Below, in pieces: positions 1-10,686 of a stretch of 64,000 nt of DNA. The position numbers and the translations under genes are program-made. The DNA comes from Nematopogon swammerdamellus. Taxonomy: Eukaryota > Arthropoda > Insecta > Lepidoptera > Adelidae. The notes beneath the pieces are model-generated. The model saw nothing but the letters and a program-made list of their open reading frames with translations, was not told where the DNA came from and ran no database searches. The stretch is taken from NCBI GenBank assembly GCA_946902875.1, contig OX336348.1:16331741-16395740 (forward strand). The letters run 5' to 3'. The number at the start of each line of letters is the position of its first letter. Position 1 is the first letter of the stretch.

Positions 1-130
1 TAATTCCAGGGTCCTGATGATGGAGCCGGAAGGAAGCCATAGGAACTCCTAAACTACACATGATAAATCCACCATATTTGGGCTCGTTGGATATATCATA
101 TCTTCACAACTCTCCGAGATATATATATTA

Positions 131-427
131 GCGGCAGGTGGCCGAGTGCTTTGGGCATCGGCTTCTCATGCGAGAGGTCCCAGGTTCGAATCCAGTCGGC
201 GTGTACCAATGAGTTTTTTCTGACGAAAAAATTTACGTGCATACCTACACCTGCTGCTTCACCGTTCGGAACCGGTGTAAAACTGTAGGTCCCTTCCCTT
301 GCGCCTTACTAGGTGGTAGGCTCAAATTGTAGCCGACTGGGTTGGTACCACCGTACTGGATGTAAGATGGCGGCATAGCAGCCTCGGCTGTGTTCTCCTC
401 TAGTCCAGTATAGCCAGTGAAGGTAAA
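131..427 (+). mobile_element. tRNA-derived SINE (Ser-like head)
   Basis: The head looks like a tRNA: a pol III A-box-like stretch (TGGCCGAGTGC near 138) and a B box (GGTTCGAATCC near 183). It runs into a non-tRNA tail with TGTAGGTCCCTTCCCTTG, an ACTAGGTGGTAG motif and a GGTTGGTACCACCG motif. The same tail occurs in the 5S/tRNA-headed SINEs at 9.9 and 55.5 kb. It cannot be a functional tRNA because no acceptor stem closes around the boxes. The 3' end abuts LTR-like sequence starting at 428. Confidence 0.6.
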
Positions 428-825
428 TGAGTAGACTGAATGTTATCTGGGCTATAATTATCTTACTTACTCGTTTTTAAGCTCTCTGATAATGAAAACA
501 CATGAAAATTAGAGAAAATTGTATTTTACCTACACCTACCTACACCTGCTGCTTCACCGTTCGGAACCGGTGTAAAACTGTAGGTCCCTTCCCTTGCGCC
601 TTACTAGGTGGTAGGCTCAAATTGTAGCCGACTGGGTTGGTACCACCGTACTGGATGTAAGATGGCGGCATAGCAGCCTCGGCTGTGTTCTCCTCTAGTC
701 CAGTATAGCCAGTGAAGGTAAATGAGTAGACTGAATGTTATCTGGGCTATAATTATCTTACTTACTCGTTTTTAAGCTCTCTGATAATGAAAACACATGA
801 AAATTAGAGAAAATTGTATTTTACC
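241..825 (+). repeat. 295-bp tandem duplication (SINE tail plus partial BEL LTR)
   Basis: The block from about 241 to 530 is repeated almost without change at 536-825, an offset of 295 bp. Each copy contains the SINE tail followed by the first part of the BEL/Pao LTR (from TGAGTAGACTG). Only the second copy continues into the complete LTR. The duplication therefore happened after the BEL element had landed beside the SINE. Confidence 0.9.
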
Positions 826-924
826 AAATTATAAATTCCTCCATTTTAAAACCCGTTGACAAAAGACACCGATCTCAATGTCAAACAATATAAAAAACCA
901 AATGTAGGCGGCCAGTCGCCAACA
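723..924 (-). repeat. BEL/Pao 3' LTR
   Basis: Direct repeat of 2654-2855 with very few differences (for example GGCCAGTCG against GGACAGTCG near the inner end). TG...CA ends when read on the minus strand. Confidence 0.85.
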
Positions 925-949
925 TCCCGGCCCCTGGTGCAAGGCACTA

Positions 950-1400
950 CTACTGAGGAGTGGCGGCTGACTGACTGGAACTTTCTAATAAAACAATTTT
1001 TCTAGTTGGGCGTTTAAGGACGCCACCTCTAGTACTTACATCTACTACCCTCACTACTTTGTCCTGTCCTGGATATGTCTTGATGATCCTGCCTAACGGC
1101 CATGTCCCTCTTGGAAGACTTGAGTCTGCAATAAGTACCACGTCTCCTTCCTTGATATCTTGAGTTGTGCCAGACTTGGGTCTTGGAGCGAGAGCAGGCA
1201 GGTATTCTTTTATCCATCGCTGCCAAAATATATCTGCCAACCGTAAAACCTTCTTCCAGTTGGCGCGCTGAATGAACACGTCGTCGTTTAGCTCTCCAGC
1301 CAACCACTGCGATCTGGATGACGATGTTCCAATCAGGAAATGGAAAGGGGTGATGGCTTCTGGCGCGTCGGGTGATGATGTTATAAGTTATAAGTTAGGG
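950..1400 (-). pseudogene. BEL/Pao pol C-terminal fragment
   Basis: The minus-strand frame is open from about 1380 to the stop at 950. It shows the typical end of BEL/Pao polyproteins: an EAITPFHFLIG stretch, FWQRWIKEYLP, then a small beta-rich domain with GDVVLIADSSLPRGTWPLGR and VRVVDVSTRGG (the domain often called DUF5641). This lies downstream of integrase in intact elements. The first methionine is at 1303, but the homology starts further upstream, so that methionine is not a real start. The frame differs from the integrase piece upstream and the join at about 1380-1430 is damaged. Confidence 0.8.
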
Positions 1401-1425
1401 GTCTTGAATTGATCAAACATTCGGT

Positions 1426-2361
1426 TTAGAGCAGAAAGCTGGAAAATTCTTCTTCCTTGGGCGCTTTCTCTCTCAATGTCATCTTTAGTGCTGATTTTAC
1501 AGTTCGTACCATTCTCTCCCACGCTCCACCCATAAATGGCGAAGCTGGAGGTATAAAAATCCAGGATATCTTCTGTAGCTTAATCCACTGGATGCAATTG
1601 TTGGCTGCAAAGTCTTCGACTGATCTGCCGAAAAGTTCTTGAAGTTCACGATTGGCTCCAACAAAGGCTGTTCCGTTGTCTGACAGAATTTTAGATGGGC
1701 AGCCACTACGGGCGATAAAACGTCGTAAACTCATGATTGCAGAGTCGGTGGATAAACTTGCCACAATTTCTAAGTGCAGGGCACGAGTGACCATACAGGT
1801 ATAGAGGGCCACATACCGTTTTTCATGGCGTCGACCTATAGTAATAATTAGTGGTCCAAAGTAGTCGAGACCGACGCTAGTGAAAGGCCGCACGTGATGT
1901 TCAAGTCGTTCCTGGGGTAGATCACCGGTTGGAGGAGTTATAGGGAGTCTCTTCCGTCGCGCACACTCGCGACAACTGTTAGCTATAGTCTTTATTGCTA
2001 TCCTTCCTCGTAATACCCATAAACGTATTCTTAGTTCGTTGAAAACGAGTTCGTTGAAACCGTGACCGGCTTTTGCATGATAATGTGCTATAAGGAGGTG
2101 CACGATAGGATGGCGATCGTCTAGCAGAATACGTGATTTTATGTCGTCCTTGCCGTTTGATGTCACCTTTACTCTTGAGTCCATGGTTAGAAGATCCGCT
2201 TCAATCCTTGGAGAGAGGGACAATAGCCGACTTGACTTACAAAGCTGTCTACCCTGCCGTATGGCTACAATCTCTGGCCTGAAACTATCTATCTGCGATT
2301 TCAACAATAACAATCTTTCTGCGGCTTTCATGTCTAGAACCGTTAATTGATTATTAGACAC
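1426..2361 (-). pseudogene. BEL/Pao integrase region of pol
   Basis: A 311-codon open frame with the retroviral-type integrase fold. The N-terminal zinc-binding H-H-C-C pattern spans about residues 84-138 (HPIVHLLIAHYHAKAGH ... CRECARRK). The catalytic core shows D in GLDYFGPL (about 166), D in SDNGTAF (about 227) and E in MGGAWERMVR (about 282), which fits D,D-x-E spacing. Integrase inserts the cDNA into the host genome. The frame opens next to the gag fragment with no protease or reverse transcriptase between, so a large internal deletion joined gag to integrase. It is not a working polyprotein. Confidence 0.85.
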
Positions 2362-2567
2362 TTCCGGTGTTCAGGAGGCGCGGCGACCTCCACGGCTGGC
2401 GCTGTCTGCGTGTGGAGATCGCCGGAGGGCGCCGCGTCTGTCGGCGGCGCATTGTGCGTTGGAGCGCGTCTGGATGCGTCGCCGCCGCCGGCCCCGGTGG
2501 CGGTTGCCGCCGGCTCGGTCCTGCCAACGGGTTTGTTGTTCGATGCCTTCGAACGTGTTTCCATCAT
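2343..2567 (-). pseudogene. BEL/Pao gag N-terminal fragment
   Basis: The frame begins with a methionine pair followed by ETRSK, a start style common to BEL/Pao gag proteins, 87 bp inside the 5' LTR. It continues as a low-complexity Ala/Pro/Gly-rich stretch and stops at 2343, where it meets the integrase frame. Only about 75 codons remain. The GC-rich shadow frames on the plus strand are not genes. Confidence 0.6.
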
Positions 2568-2653
2568 CAAAGAGCACTTCTTTATTTGAAATTTTTTGTG
2601 TATGAAAAGGCAAGTTGAAGAAAAATGACGAAGGACCAAAATATGAAGAGAAA

Positions 2654-2855
2654 TGAGTAGACTGAATGTTATCTGGGCTATAATTATCTTACTTACTCGT
2701 TTTTAAGCTCTCTGATAATGAAAACACATGAAAATTAGAGAAAATTGTATTTTACCAAATTATAAATTCCTCCATTTTAAAACCCGTTGACAAAAGACAC
2801 CGATCTCAATGTCAAACAATATAAAAAACCAAATGTAGGCGGACAGTCGCCAACA
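2654..2855 (-). repeat. BEL/Pao 5' LTR
   Basis: Partner of the LTR at 723-924, same length, inner end at 2654. The sequence 3' of it on the minus strand includes TTTGGTCCTTCG, a stretch seen near the primer-binding region of BEL/Pao elements. Confidence 0.85.
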
Positions 2856-2999
2856 GCCAGCAATCCAGGGAAGTCTCCGGTATGGCACCTACCTTCTCGG
2901 AGGTGATATTGGCTGGTCGGAGCATGCGCTTTGGCCCCTCCGACTCAGCCACCCATACCGGCTTACATAAAAAGAAAGCCTCAGGTGCACTCCGGGAGT

Positions 3000-3235
3000 G
3001 CCGGCAGAAGTGAAAAGAACACCGTAACATTGCTTAAAAAAAAATAAGTTTTAAGTTTATTTATAAAGAATGTTTAAAAAAAATAAAAATTAATGGAAAA
3101 AAAATCAAAATAAAATATAAAAATAAAATATTAATGAAAAAAAATAAAAAAAAAATTTATTAAAAAAAAATAAAAAATAAAAAAATTTGTATTAAAAAAA
3201 AATATGAAAAAAAATAATAAAAAAATATTAATGTT
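3000..3235. repeat. A/T low-complexity tract
   Basis: About 230 bp of AAAAATAAA-type sequence. The open frames crossing it are composition artefacts. Confidence 0.9.
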
Positions 3236-3486
3236 AAATTTAGTAGAACGGACAGACATGCATTTGTTACGGAACCCTACATTCATTTTGCAGAACTTAG
3301 TAGAATGGACAGACATAAACGTGTTACGGAACCCTACTTTTATTATAAAATAACCGTCGGAGGACCTTGGTTGAAAATTGTGAAATTTAGTAGAACGGAC
3401 AGACATGCATTTGTCACGGAACCCTTCATTCATTTTGCAGAACTTAGTAGAATGGACAGACATAAACGTGTTACCGAACCCTACTT
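3236..3486 (+). repeat. Dispersed repeat, two 150-bp units
   Basis: The module TAGTAGAACGGACAGACATG ... GTTACGGAACCCTAC occurs at 3238 and again at 3388, each followed by a second TAGTAGAATGGACAGACATA module. A CACTCCGGGAGTGCCGGCAGA stretch at 2990 recurs with one change after the repeat (3493), so the block may be an insertion flanked by old host sequence. Family not identified. Confidence 0.6.
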
Positions 3487-3581
3487 AACAGTTGCACTCC
3501 GGGAATGCCGGCAGATCCCGTGCCACTCTAACTTAACCCTTAATGCAATGACTTAAGGTTTCATTTTAAAAATGACGCTGA

Positions 3582-3612
3582 CGCGACACCGCGACGGTGT
3601 CGCGGTGTCGCG
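3582..3612. other. 14-bp GC hairpin
   Basis: CGCGACACCGCGAC at 3582-3595 is exactly reverse-complementary to 3599-3612, with a 3-base loop. It sits just left of a (GGC)-rich stretch at 3762-3850. No function assigned. Confidence 0.8.
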
Positions 3613-3761
3613 AATTATACATTTTTCCCCCATACAAAAAGTGCCCAGCGCCGCTAAAGAAGTTTTCACTTCAAAAAAAATATAAGGGGATCGAACTTTT
3701 TCGTGGGGCCTATACTGGAACGAACGAAAAGACATTTTCAATGTCAAAATCTCCTGAGCCG

Positions 3762-3850
3762 AGCGGCGGCGGCGGCGGCGGCGCGTCGGCCGGCGGCGGC
3801 GGCGGTCCGGGCGGCGGCGCAGCGGTCGGCGCGGTGGCTGGCGGCCGCGA
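3762..3850. repeat. (GGC)n-rich microsatellite
   Basis: Imperfect GGC/GGCC repeats produce overlapping Gly/Ala/Arg-rich frames on both strands. These are not taken as genes. Confidence 0.75.
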
Positions 3851-3899
3851 CTGAGCAGCGCGGTGCACAGTGGGTCAACCAATGTAGCAACTGAAAATT

Positions 3900-6800
3900 A
3901 CTATCAATTTTTTTTTCTATGACGGAAATATATTTCCTTCATTTGATCATGATTGATTACAGATGAATGAGTTATGAGAAGAAAATCTATTGAAATGGTG
4001 TTTTTGGCAAGACTTGGCAGCTGATTTTTAAGCCCATATTAAAATGTAGACGGCACCTCGCGGAGATTGCATTCAAATATCCCGCTATACATTCATAATA
4101 TATTTTTTTTTCAATATTTGGTCAAGTTCAAATTTGCATGATTATTGTTACTTGAACAAGCTACAAAAAACAAAACAAAATATTTTTAAAATAAATATAT
4201 AAGGTCTTTCAAAATTAGTTGATAGTACGCTAAGAGGGGGTTTTGTAGCATATAGGGAGTAAAACCTATATAAAAAATTTTGGACCTTGGGCTTTTTTAT
4301 GTAAAATATTTTTTTATGTATTTAAATAAAAAAATTGATGGTTGATTTTTATAGCCTAAGTTTCATAACAGTAACAAAAAAGTCTTCATTGCCATTATGA
4401 TGTAACACGTGTAAGTTAGTATAAAAAAATCCGATACAGAATTTACCAAAAAGACTATGGTTTTTACACCAGGTATATCTTACTATAATTACAATTGGCT
4501 AGGTGGTCGGAATCTTTGCTCTCCTTCTAAGTTAAGTATGTTATAAGATTGATTTGTGAGCAATCTATTGGTTTATTGTTTATTGCATAATTTCATCCAT
4601 AGTTAGATAATCTACGCTTGGACATGTCGATAATTCTGCCAGACAAACTGAAAAAGAAGAAGAACTGACAAACAAACTTCGCAAGTCACAATGTTTTGTT
4701 ATTACCTTATAAGTATTATATTAAAGTAATTTACAATAATTAACCCATACTACCGCTCACCGCATGTTAGTTTTGTTAATTTAATTTAGTAATAAATTGC
4801 TGCACTTGAACCTTGATTGTAGAGATGTTAGTACAGTTATATATAAAAGATTATCTTAGTTTACCTATGTATGTCATTGTTTTTCAGTACAACTGAGATA
4901 TCATCTGCAAGCATTTTTTGGAAGTGTTTGTCTGTCTGTTTTCCCCAATTGCATTGGTGCGACGTCAGCTAAAAATTTCTTTACTTCATTTGATTTGATC
5001 ATATGTTTATTATTTAACATTTTTTACTTTTAGTGCAGTATTTTACTTAGTTAGGTATATATTTGATTCATTTTAATGAGAATTAAATAAGTGCAAACCT
5101 ATGTAAAAGTGTTGTTGCTAGTCGATATTAGCAGATATGTACATATAATAGAAGAATAGAATAACGTTTATTTCCTCTTCATATCAGTAATACAGATCAT
5201 TATACACATGGGCTTGGGCTTATAGTTGATTAATTCATATGTTATGTTTCTCTGTGCATTACCTCAGTGTAGTGTAGTAGGTACTTCATTGAATATAAGG
5301 GTATTTGCGGCTGGCATTACGGCATTTATTCAATGAAGAATAAATAGAGATGAAGGCTGATATAATGTAAATTTTCTGTTCTACAAAAATTACTGGCACG
5401 TTTTAAATTAAATTTTTTCAAAGCAATGTAATTTTCTCGCCTTTTATATAGATCGTCGTAACAGCCGGGACATTAAGATAGCTCTTACACGTTGGAAAGT
5501 AAGTACAGTTTGTTGGTTTGTTTGCAAAGCATGTCGTTTTCTCGCCTTCCACAGGACCAGATGGTCGTAACAGCCGCGTTTTCTGACAGTTCGCATTACC
5601 GCGCAAGCCGCTATAAGGAACTTCGTTCCAATATTCCAATTACATAACTGAGTACTTTCTTTATATATAGTCATTTAACAACTATTACTATGACGCCACT
5701 CTCGAAAACGAGAATAAATCTGATTTTTGTTATAAAAAATGTCAGTGCCTATCATAATAAAATATATGGAATAGTTTTTTTTTATTTCAAAGTAAGTTTT
5801 TGGGTTACTCTTACTTTTCATCTTTTACGTCAACTTGCCTGGAAAGTTGATATTTAATTGTGTATTGAACGGGCTTGCCTCCCCCCTACTATGGGCGAAA
5901 AAAGCGGTATCAACCTGAATGTTCTTCAATAAATATATTATGGTTTTATTCGTCCTATTTAGACAAACAATAATTGGTAGGTTTTACTGGATTTCACAAA
6001 GGCAAAATGCCGATAGGCACTGTGGACAATCCATTGTTTCATTCCACATTTTTTCCGCCTAATTCTGACAATTGATACACAGTGTAGGGCCAAATGCGTG
6101 CGTGCGATTAGGATAAAGTGGAGATGGCTTCTTTAAAACTATATTTTTTTATGTCACACCTTTGAAAACGGAAACACAAATACGATGGATTCCCAAAAGA
6201 ATTATTTTATAATAATATATTTTTATTGTTTTACTATATTAGATGGCAATTTGAAAAGCTAAAATAAATTCAACAAAATACCAGAACCCCTAAACATGAT
6301 TTTTATTTATAGATTTATTTTTGTGTTTTCTTTGTTTTTGACGTGAATTTGATGAAACGTCTTTATCCTGCTGCCGGTTTTTTACAAAAAAGTTGCATCA
6401 CGAAAATTATGTATTTTTGGCGACTTTCAAACCATTTCCCTTTTAAAAGCTGATATTTGGCAGATCCTACAGGTGGAAGCTGTACTCCAAGGATGACTTG
6501 ATCTGCGATTTGTGCAAAAGGACTTTACGTGCACAAGAAATTTATGTGATTCTTTCTTGGTTGGTTCTTGTTTGCTTCTTACAGATTTTGAATGTAATAT
6601 TTACAATATTTACTTGCTTTTATCACAAAGTGGTTCAAAAACTTTAAAGGGAGGAATACGAAAATATGAAAAACTGGTCTCGTTTAAATAGTTAGTGAGA
6701 AATTATTATTTAGGTTGACCGGAAAATTAAGTTTGTTTGTAATATATTTATGTATCATAAAATTTATCTTGAGATGAACTAAATTTACATTGTCTGTGTG

Positions 6801-7610
6801 CCTTTGAAGTGGGAGGTGCTTGCTGGGGGTGAGGAATGTAATAGAGGAAAAAAATAATTTATAACCAGTTTGGTGGTTTAAAAAAATTATAAGGGTTAAT
6901 TTATAGAAGATTCGTCACTACGCTCCGCAACTTCTATAAATTAACCGTAACTTAATAGGGACCATGTCGAGGCAGCCCGTGTCGTTTTTGCATACATGTA
7001 TAATCAAAATCAATGTTTTTGTGGTTAAAAAAAGTAAAGTTTCCATTTTGCATGAAAATTTAAAAATTAAATGTTGTATGGAAAATCTGTTCCTTTATTT
7101 TTTTTAAAGTAAACTAAATAAACTACGCGTACAGCAAAACACTAAAATTTCTATTTAAACTTGGTCTACGCAATAAGCTTACTAGCAATTTGCTAGCAAA
7201 CCTCCCCACTGCAAAGCCACGCCCCCCCCATCGTATTTGTGCGGAACCTTCGGTTTGCGGGTTCGACTGTACTTGGTCTGTGTTTTTTTTTTATGTTAGT
7301 AACCTATTGGCTTTATTTCTAGTAGACACTACTAAAGCTAAAATTTAGTTATTCCTGTCATTGTTGTCATTTTGAGAAAGAAAGACAGGAGTGAACGAAT
7401 TATTTAAGAATCTTAATTTTAAGCACACAAATTTTAGGTGATTTTAGTTGCAAGTGATATAAGACACGTATGAACTCGACAAAAATTGACAAATGCGCTT
7501 TAAATTTTTATAAAATAATTCACTCATTATCCATAGGTTTTACTTCACAAATAAACGAAAAAAATTGCAATAAATGTTTTAATAAAGAATTTAATAACAA
7601 GTAAAAAGCC
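3900..7610. other. Gene-free AT-rich interval
   Basis: About 3.7 kb without a convincing coding frame, RNA gene or LTR. A fragment of family U lies at 5040-5146 in minus orientation, and a 16-bp perfect stem (6894-6909 with 6931-6946, 21-base loop) lies further right. The frames at 5418-5674 have no recognisable motif. Confidence 0.6.
6894..6946. other. 16-bp perfect hairpin
   Basis: GGTTAATTTATAGAAG pairs exactly with CTTCTATAAATTAACC across a 21-base loop. It could be a small transposon relic or an RNA hairpin. Confidence 0.6.
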
Positions 7611-7619
7611 ACCTCTATA

Positions 7620-7870
7620 GTTTTGAGCCGTAGCGGAAATTTATCGATCGACGCGCGAGCGCGACATTCGCTTGTTTTGGAACACGCAAATGTTCTCGCA
7701 CCGCGGTGTCTCGTTTTAGTAATAGTTGAAGTATCACCTGCTGCGCTACTAGCAGCGGCGCCACGTGGCCGCGCGCGCGGGGCGTCCCCACCGTGGGCGG
7801 AGTCTCTTCCCTTCCCCTCGCAATCTCTACCCCTGCTTCACCCCCTCGAATACCTACTGCGGCCGCTATG
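7620..7870. other. CpG-rich segment
   Basis: GC- and CpG-rich patch (ACGCGCGAGCGCG, GGCCGCGCGCGCGG) inside AT-rich DNA. It carries an 82-codon frame with no recognisable domain. It may be promoter-like or part of an old LTR; nothing decides. Confidence 0.3.
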
Positions 7871-8138
7871 ACAGGGCCTTAAAAGAAGTAGAGCTTATAC
7901 GCTATCAATTCCCAAGGAATAAAGATATTTTCTGTTAAATGACATTTAATGTTTATCAAATAAACAAGGAAATATAATTAATTTTTCAATTTAGAAATTG
8001 CGACAAAAAAAAATTCTCAAAAGGACAAAGTTGGTGAAAATGACTCCTGTAATGAATTTGGAAATTTTAGGGAATTGTAGGTTTGTGCTTATGTAAATTT
8101 ATAAAATGTTTGTCATACCAGTGCATGGTTATTATGGA

Positions 8139-8186
8139 TAATAAGCGAATATGAATATGAATATAAGAAGTATGGGACACTCCTCA
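8139..8186 (+). repeat. Leader copy of the 130-bp satellite element
   Basis: AAGCGAATATGAATATGAATA followed by TAAGAAGTATGGGACACTC also stands directly in front of the satellite at 9494-9540. Here it runs straight into the 68-bp minisatellite, so a satellite-element end has been cut or replaced. Confidence 0.7.
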
Positions 8187-8187
8187 T

Positions 8188-8755
8188 CCTGAACGCAGCT
8201 CGGCCTTCGGCCTCGCCCATAGTTACTTACTGTCTTCAAAAAGGTTTATCGTCTTCCTGAACGCAGCTCGGCCTTCGGCCTCGCCCTCTGTTACTTACTT
8301 TCTTCGAAAAGATTATCCTCTTCCTGAACGCAGCTCGGCCTTCGGCCTCGCCCATTGTTACTTACTGTCTTCGAAAAGGTTTATCGTTTTCCTGAACGCA
8401 GCTCGGCCTTCGGCCTCGCCCTCTGTTACTTACTTTCTTCGAAAAGTTTACCCTCATCGTGAACGCAGCTCGCCCTTCGGCCTCGCCCTCTCTTACTTAC
8501 TTTCTTCGAAAAGTTTACCCTCTTCCTGAACGCAGCTCGGCCTTCGGCCTCGCCCTTTGTTACTTACTTTCTTAAAGATGGTTTATCCTCTTCCTGAACG
8601 CAGCTCGGCCTTCGGCCTCGCCCATAGTTAGTTACTGTCTTCGAAAAGGTTTATCGTCTTCCTGAAAGCAACTCCGCTTCGGCCTCAAAAAGTTACTCAC
8701 TTTATTCGAGACGGTTTATCGATTACCTGAACCCAGCTCGCCCTTAGTTACTTAC
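8188..8755 (+). repeat. 68-bp minisatellite array A
   Basis: About 8.4 units with a 67-68 bp period. Each holds CTGAACGCAGCTCGGCC and the short palindrome GGCCTTCGGCC, then a TTACTTACTTTCTTCG spacer. Homologous to the opposite-strand array at 52372-53225. Confidence 0.9.
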
Positions 8756-8771
8756 TTTCTTCCTTTGAAAT

Positions 8772-8812
8772 ACGAATTTCACGCGAGCGAAGCCGCGGGC
8801 AAAAGCTAGTTA
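8772..8812 (+). mobile_element. Helitron-like 3' terminus
   Basis: TTTCACGCGAGCGAAGCCGC can fold into a short GC hairpin with a bulged A. It is followed by GGGCAAAAG and CTAGT. A hairpin a few bases before CTRR(T) is the hallmark of Helitron 3' ends. No helicase is attached, so this would be a non-autonomous copy carrying the minisatellite. The same terminus appears inverted at 22843 and 52303. Confidence 0.55.
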
Positions 8813-8994
8813 TAACAATAAAAACATATGGTACATATCACTACAAAGATGCATTTTTTTTTAAATTAACTGCATATTTACTTTTCCTTTAAATAGAACA
8901 GAAATTGTTATATTTCAATTTTCCACTATTTTTGCTCTCCTGAACAATTTAGCATTTTGGTTTATACAGTGTTTCGCTCTGGAGCAGCCGATAG

Positions 8995-9493
8995 GTTTGC
9001 ACCTAAAATTAATCAAATAGATAGGTACCTAACGAAGTTAACCTACATAATAAATATTATGAATCGAATTAAATAAGAAACTCTGCTCAAGACAATGCAT
9101 ACACACACCGCGCTCCTCCGCCGCCGCGCCGCCAGTCTCCGCCAGCAGCCGCGCTACTAACCCCCGCCGCGCCGCGCCGCCCTATATTTCGGCGCTTGGA
9201 ACAATTCGATTTGTATGGGAGCCACATCTTAGCGTAGCCGGAAGTGAATTTTAGTAAGCCTATCCTGTGTCCCGTATAGTAAAATTGGTTTGTACTAAGT
9301 TTCATCAAATTCGGATGATGGCTTTAAGAGTTATGGAGGAACATACATACATACATACATACATACATACAGAAAAGATTTCTAAAAATCGTCAATTTAG
9401 CTTTAGTATCATACATAGAGGCTACAAACTCAATATTTCCTAAAACAAAGTAACTTACTCCATGACCATCCCTTACAGATTTATTATTAGTAT
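8995..9493 (+). mobile_element. Family U, 5'-truncated copy
   Basis: Shares with 57236-58366 the segments TAGGTTTGCA, ACCTAACGAAGT, the GC-rich middle, GGAACAATTCG, TTTCATCAAATTCGG, a (CATA)n tract and the end TTTATTATTAGTA. It begins inside the element and keeps its right end. No protein is encoded. Confidence 0.8.
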
Positions 9494-9928
9494 TGATAAG
9501 CGAATATGAATATGAATATAAGAAGTATGGGACACTCGTCCAAACCAACCAAATAAGCCCAAACTCGAGGGGGTTACTAGTAACGGTTGAAGAGTTCCAC
9601 TGTACACCTCCTGACTCCATCATCAGACCCTCGTCACCAAGTGTATTGGCAGAAGTATGGGGCACTCGTCCAAACCAACCATATGAGCCCAAACTGTAGG
9701 GGGTTACTAGTAATGGTTGAAGAGTTCCACTGTACACCTCCTGACTCCATCATCAGACCCTCGTCACCAAGTGTATTGGTAGAAGTATGGGACACTCGTC
9801 CAAACCAACCAAATGAGCCTAAACTCGAGGGCGTTACTAGTAACGGTTGAAGAGTTCCAATGTCCACCTCCTGACTCCATCATTAGACCCTCGTCGCCAT
9901 GTGTATTGGAAGAAGTATGGGACACTCC
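9494..9928 (+). repeat. 130-bp satellite, block 1
   Basis: About 3.3 monomers. Landmarks in each monomer: TGGTAGAAGTATGGGACACTC, ACTCGAGGGGGTTACTAGTAAC (contains the 12-bp palindrome GTTACTAGTAAC) and CCATCATCAGACCCTCGTC. The 77-codon frames in these arrays arise because no stop occurs in one frame of the monomer. Confidence 0.95.
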
Positions 9929-10402
9929 GTGTGGGGTCGGTACTTAAAAAGAATAGCCCCACTGCATCTCTCCCCGTCGCATGTCGTAAAAGTCGACTAA
10001 GGGATAAGAAAATTCGTCAGCCTCGGTAGCTCAGTGGCGCGGTTGGTTAGTCAACTGTTATTAAGCAACGCTGAGCGCGGTCAGTGATTGGATGGGTGAC
10101 CGCTCGACCGTTGGAGGCTGACCGTGGTTCGGATTCCACGTTAAACTGTAGGTCCCTTCCCTTCTTACCTTACTAGGTGGTAGGGTTTATCCCGGCCGGG
10201 TTGATACCACCGCACTGAACGAAACGTCGGTCGAAACGGCTATGTAAATAGTTCGTGTTTTCCGTCCAGTTTAGTGTAGCCGACATGAAATGAAGGGAAG
10301 CACTGACATGGCACCTAGTTCACCCTGTGTTATGGGCTGACATCACGGATGTTGTAGGTGATGTAGCCAACCGTGTCAGGTTCCATAAAAAAAAAAAAAA
10401 AA
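9928..10402 (+). mobile_element. Composite 5S/tRNA SINE inserted in the satellite
   Basis: Interrupts a satellite monomer; ACTC stands on both sides and the right end is a 17-20 base poly(A). The first 90 bp match the dispersed repeat at 22440. From about 10020 the SINE head shows a tRNA-like start (CCTCGGTAGCTCAGTGG), then TTAAGCAACGCTGAGCGCGG and GGATGGGTGACCGC, which match the internal promoter region of 5S rRNA, then a B-box-like GGTTCGGATTCC. The tail is the one shared with the SINE at 131. It would be transcribed by RNA polymerase III and moved by a LINE. Confidence 0.75.
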
Positions 10403-10686
10403 ACTCGTCCAAACCAACCAAATGAGCCTAAACTCGAGGGGGTTACTAGTAACGGTTGAAGAGTTCCACTGTACACCTCCTGACTCCATCATCAGACCCT
10501 CCTCACCAAGTGTATTGGTAGAAGTATGGGACACTCGTCCCAACCAACCAAATGAGCCCAAAATCGATGGGGTTACTAGTAACGGTTGAAGAGTTCCACT
10601 GTACACCTCCTGACTCCATCATCAGACCCTCGTCACCAAGTGTATTGGTTGAAGTATGGGACACTCGTCCAAACAAACCAAATGAG
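10403..10686 (+). repeat. 130-bp satellite, block 2
   Basis: About 2.2 monomers continuing the array after the SINE. It ends at AAATGAGCC where the LINE tail begins. Confidence 0.95.

Larger units (their letters stand above)
723..2855 (-). mobile_element. Internally deleted BEL/Pao LTR retrotransposon
   Basis: Two 202-bp direct repeats (723-924 and 2654-2855) bound a 1.7-kb interior coding on the minus strand. Read on that strand each LTR starts TGTTGGCGAC and ends TACTCA. A purine-rich run (AGGGGCCGGGA) precedes the 3' LTR as a polypurine tract, and a TTTGGTCCTTCG stretch follows the 5' LTR. The interior keeps only a gag start, the integrase part of pol and the pol C-terminus. Protease, reverse transcriptase and RNase H are missing, so the copy is non-autonomous. 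I could not find a clean target duplication; the left flank is disturbed by the 295-bp duplication. Confidence 0.85.

Noticed and set aside
131..210. Functional tRNA-Ser gene
   Set aside because: A and B boxes exist but no acceptor stem or proper anticodon arm can be drawn, and the SINE tail follows.
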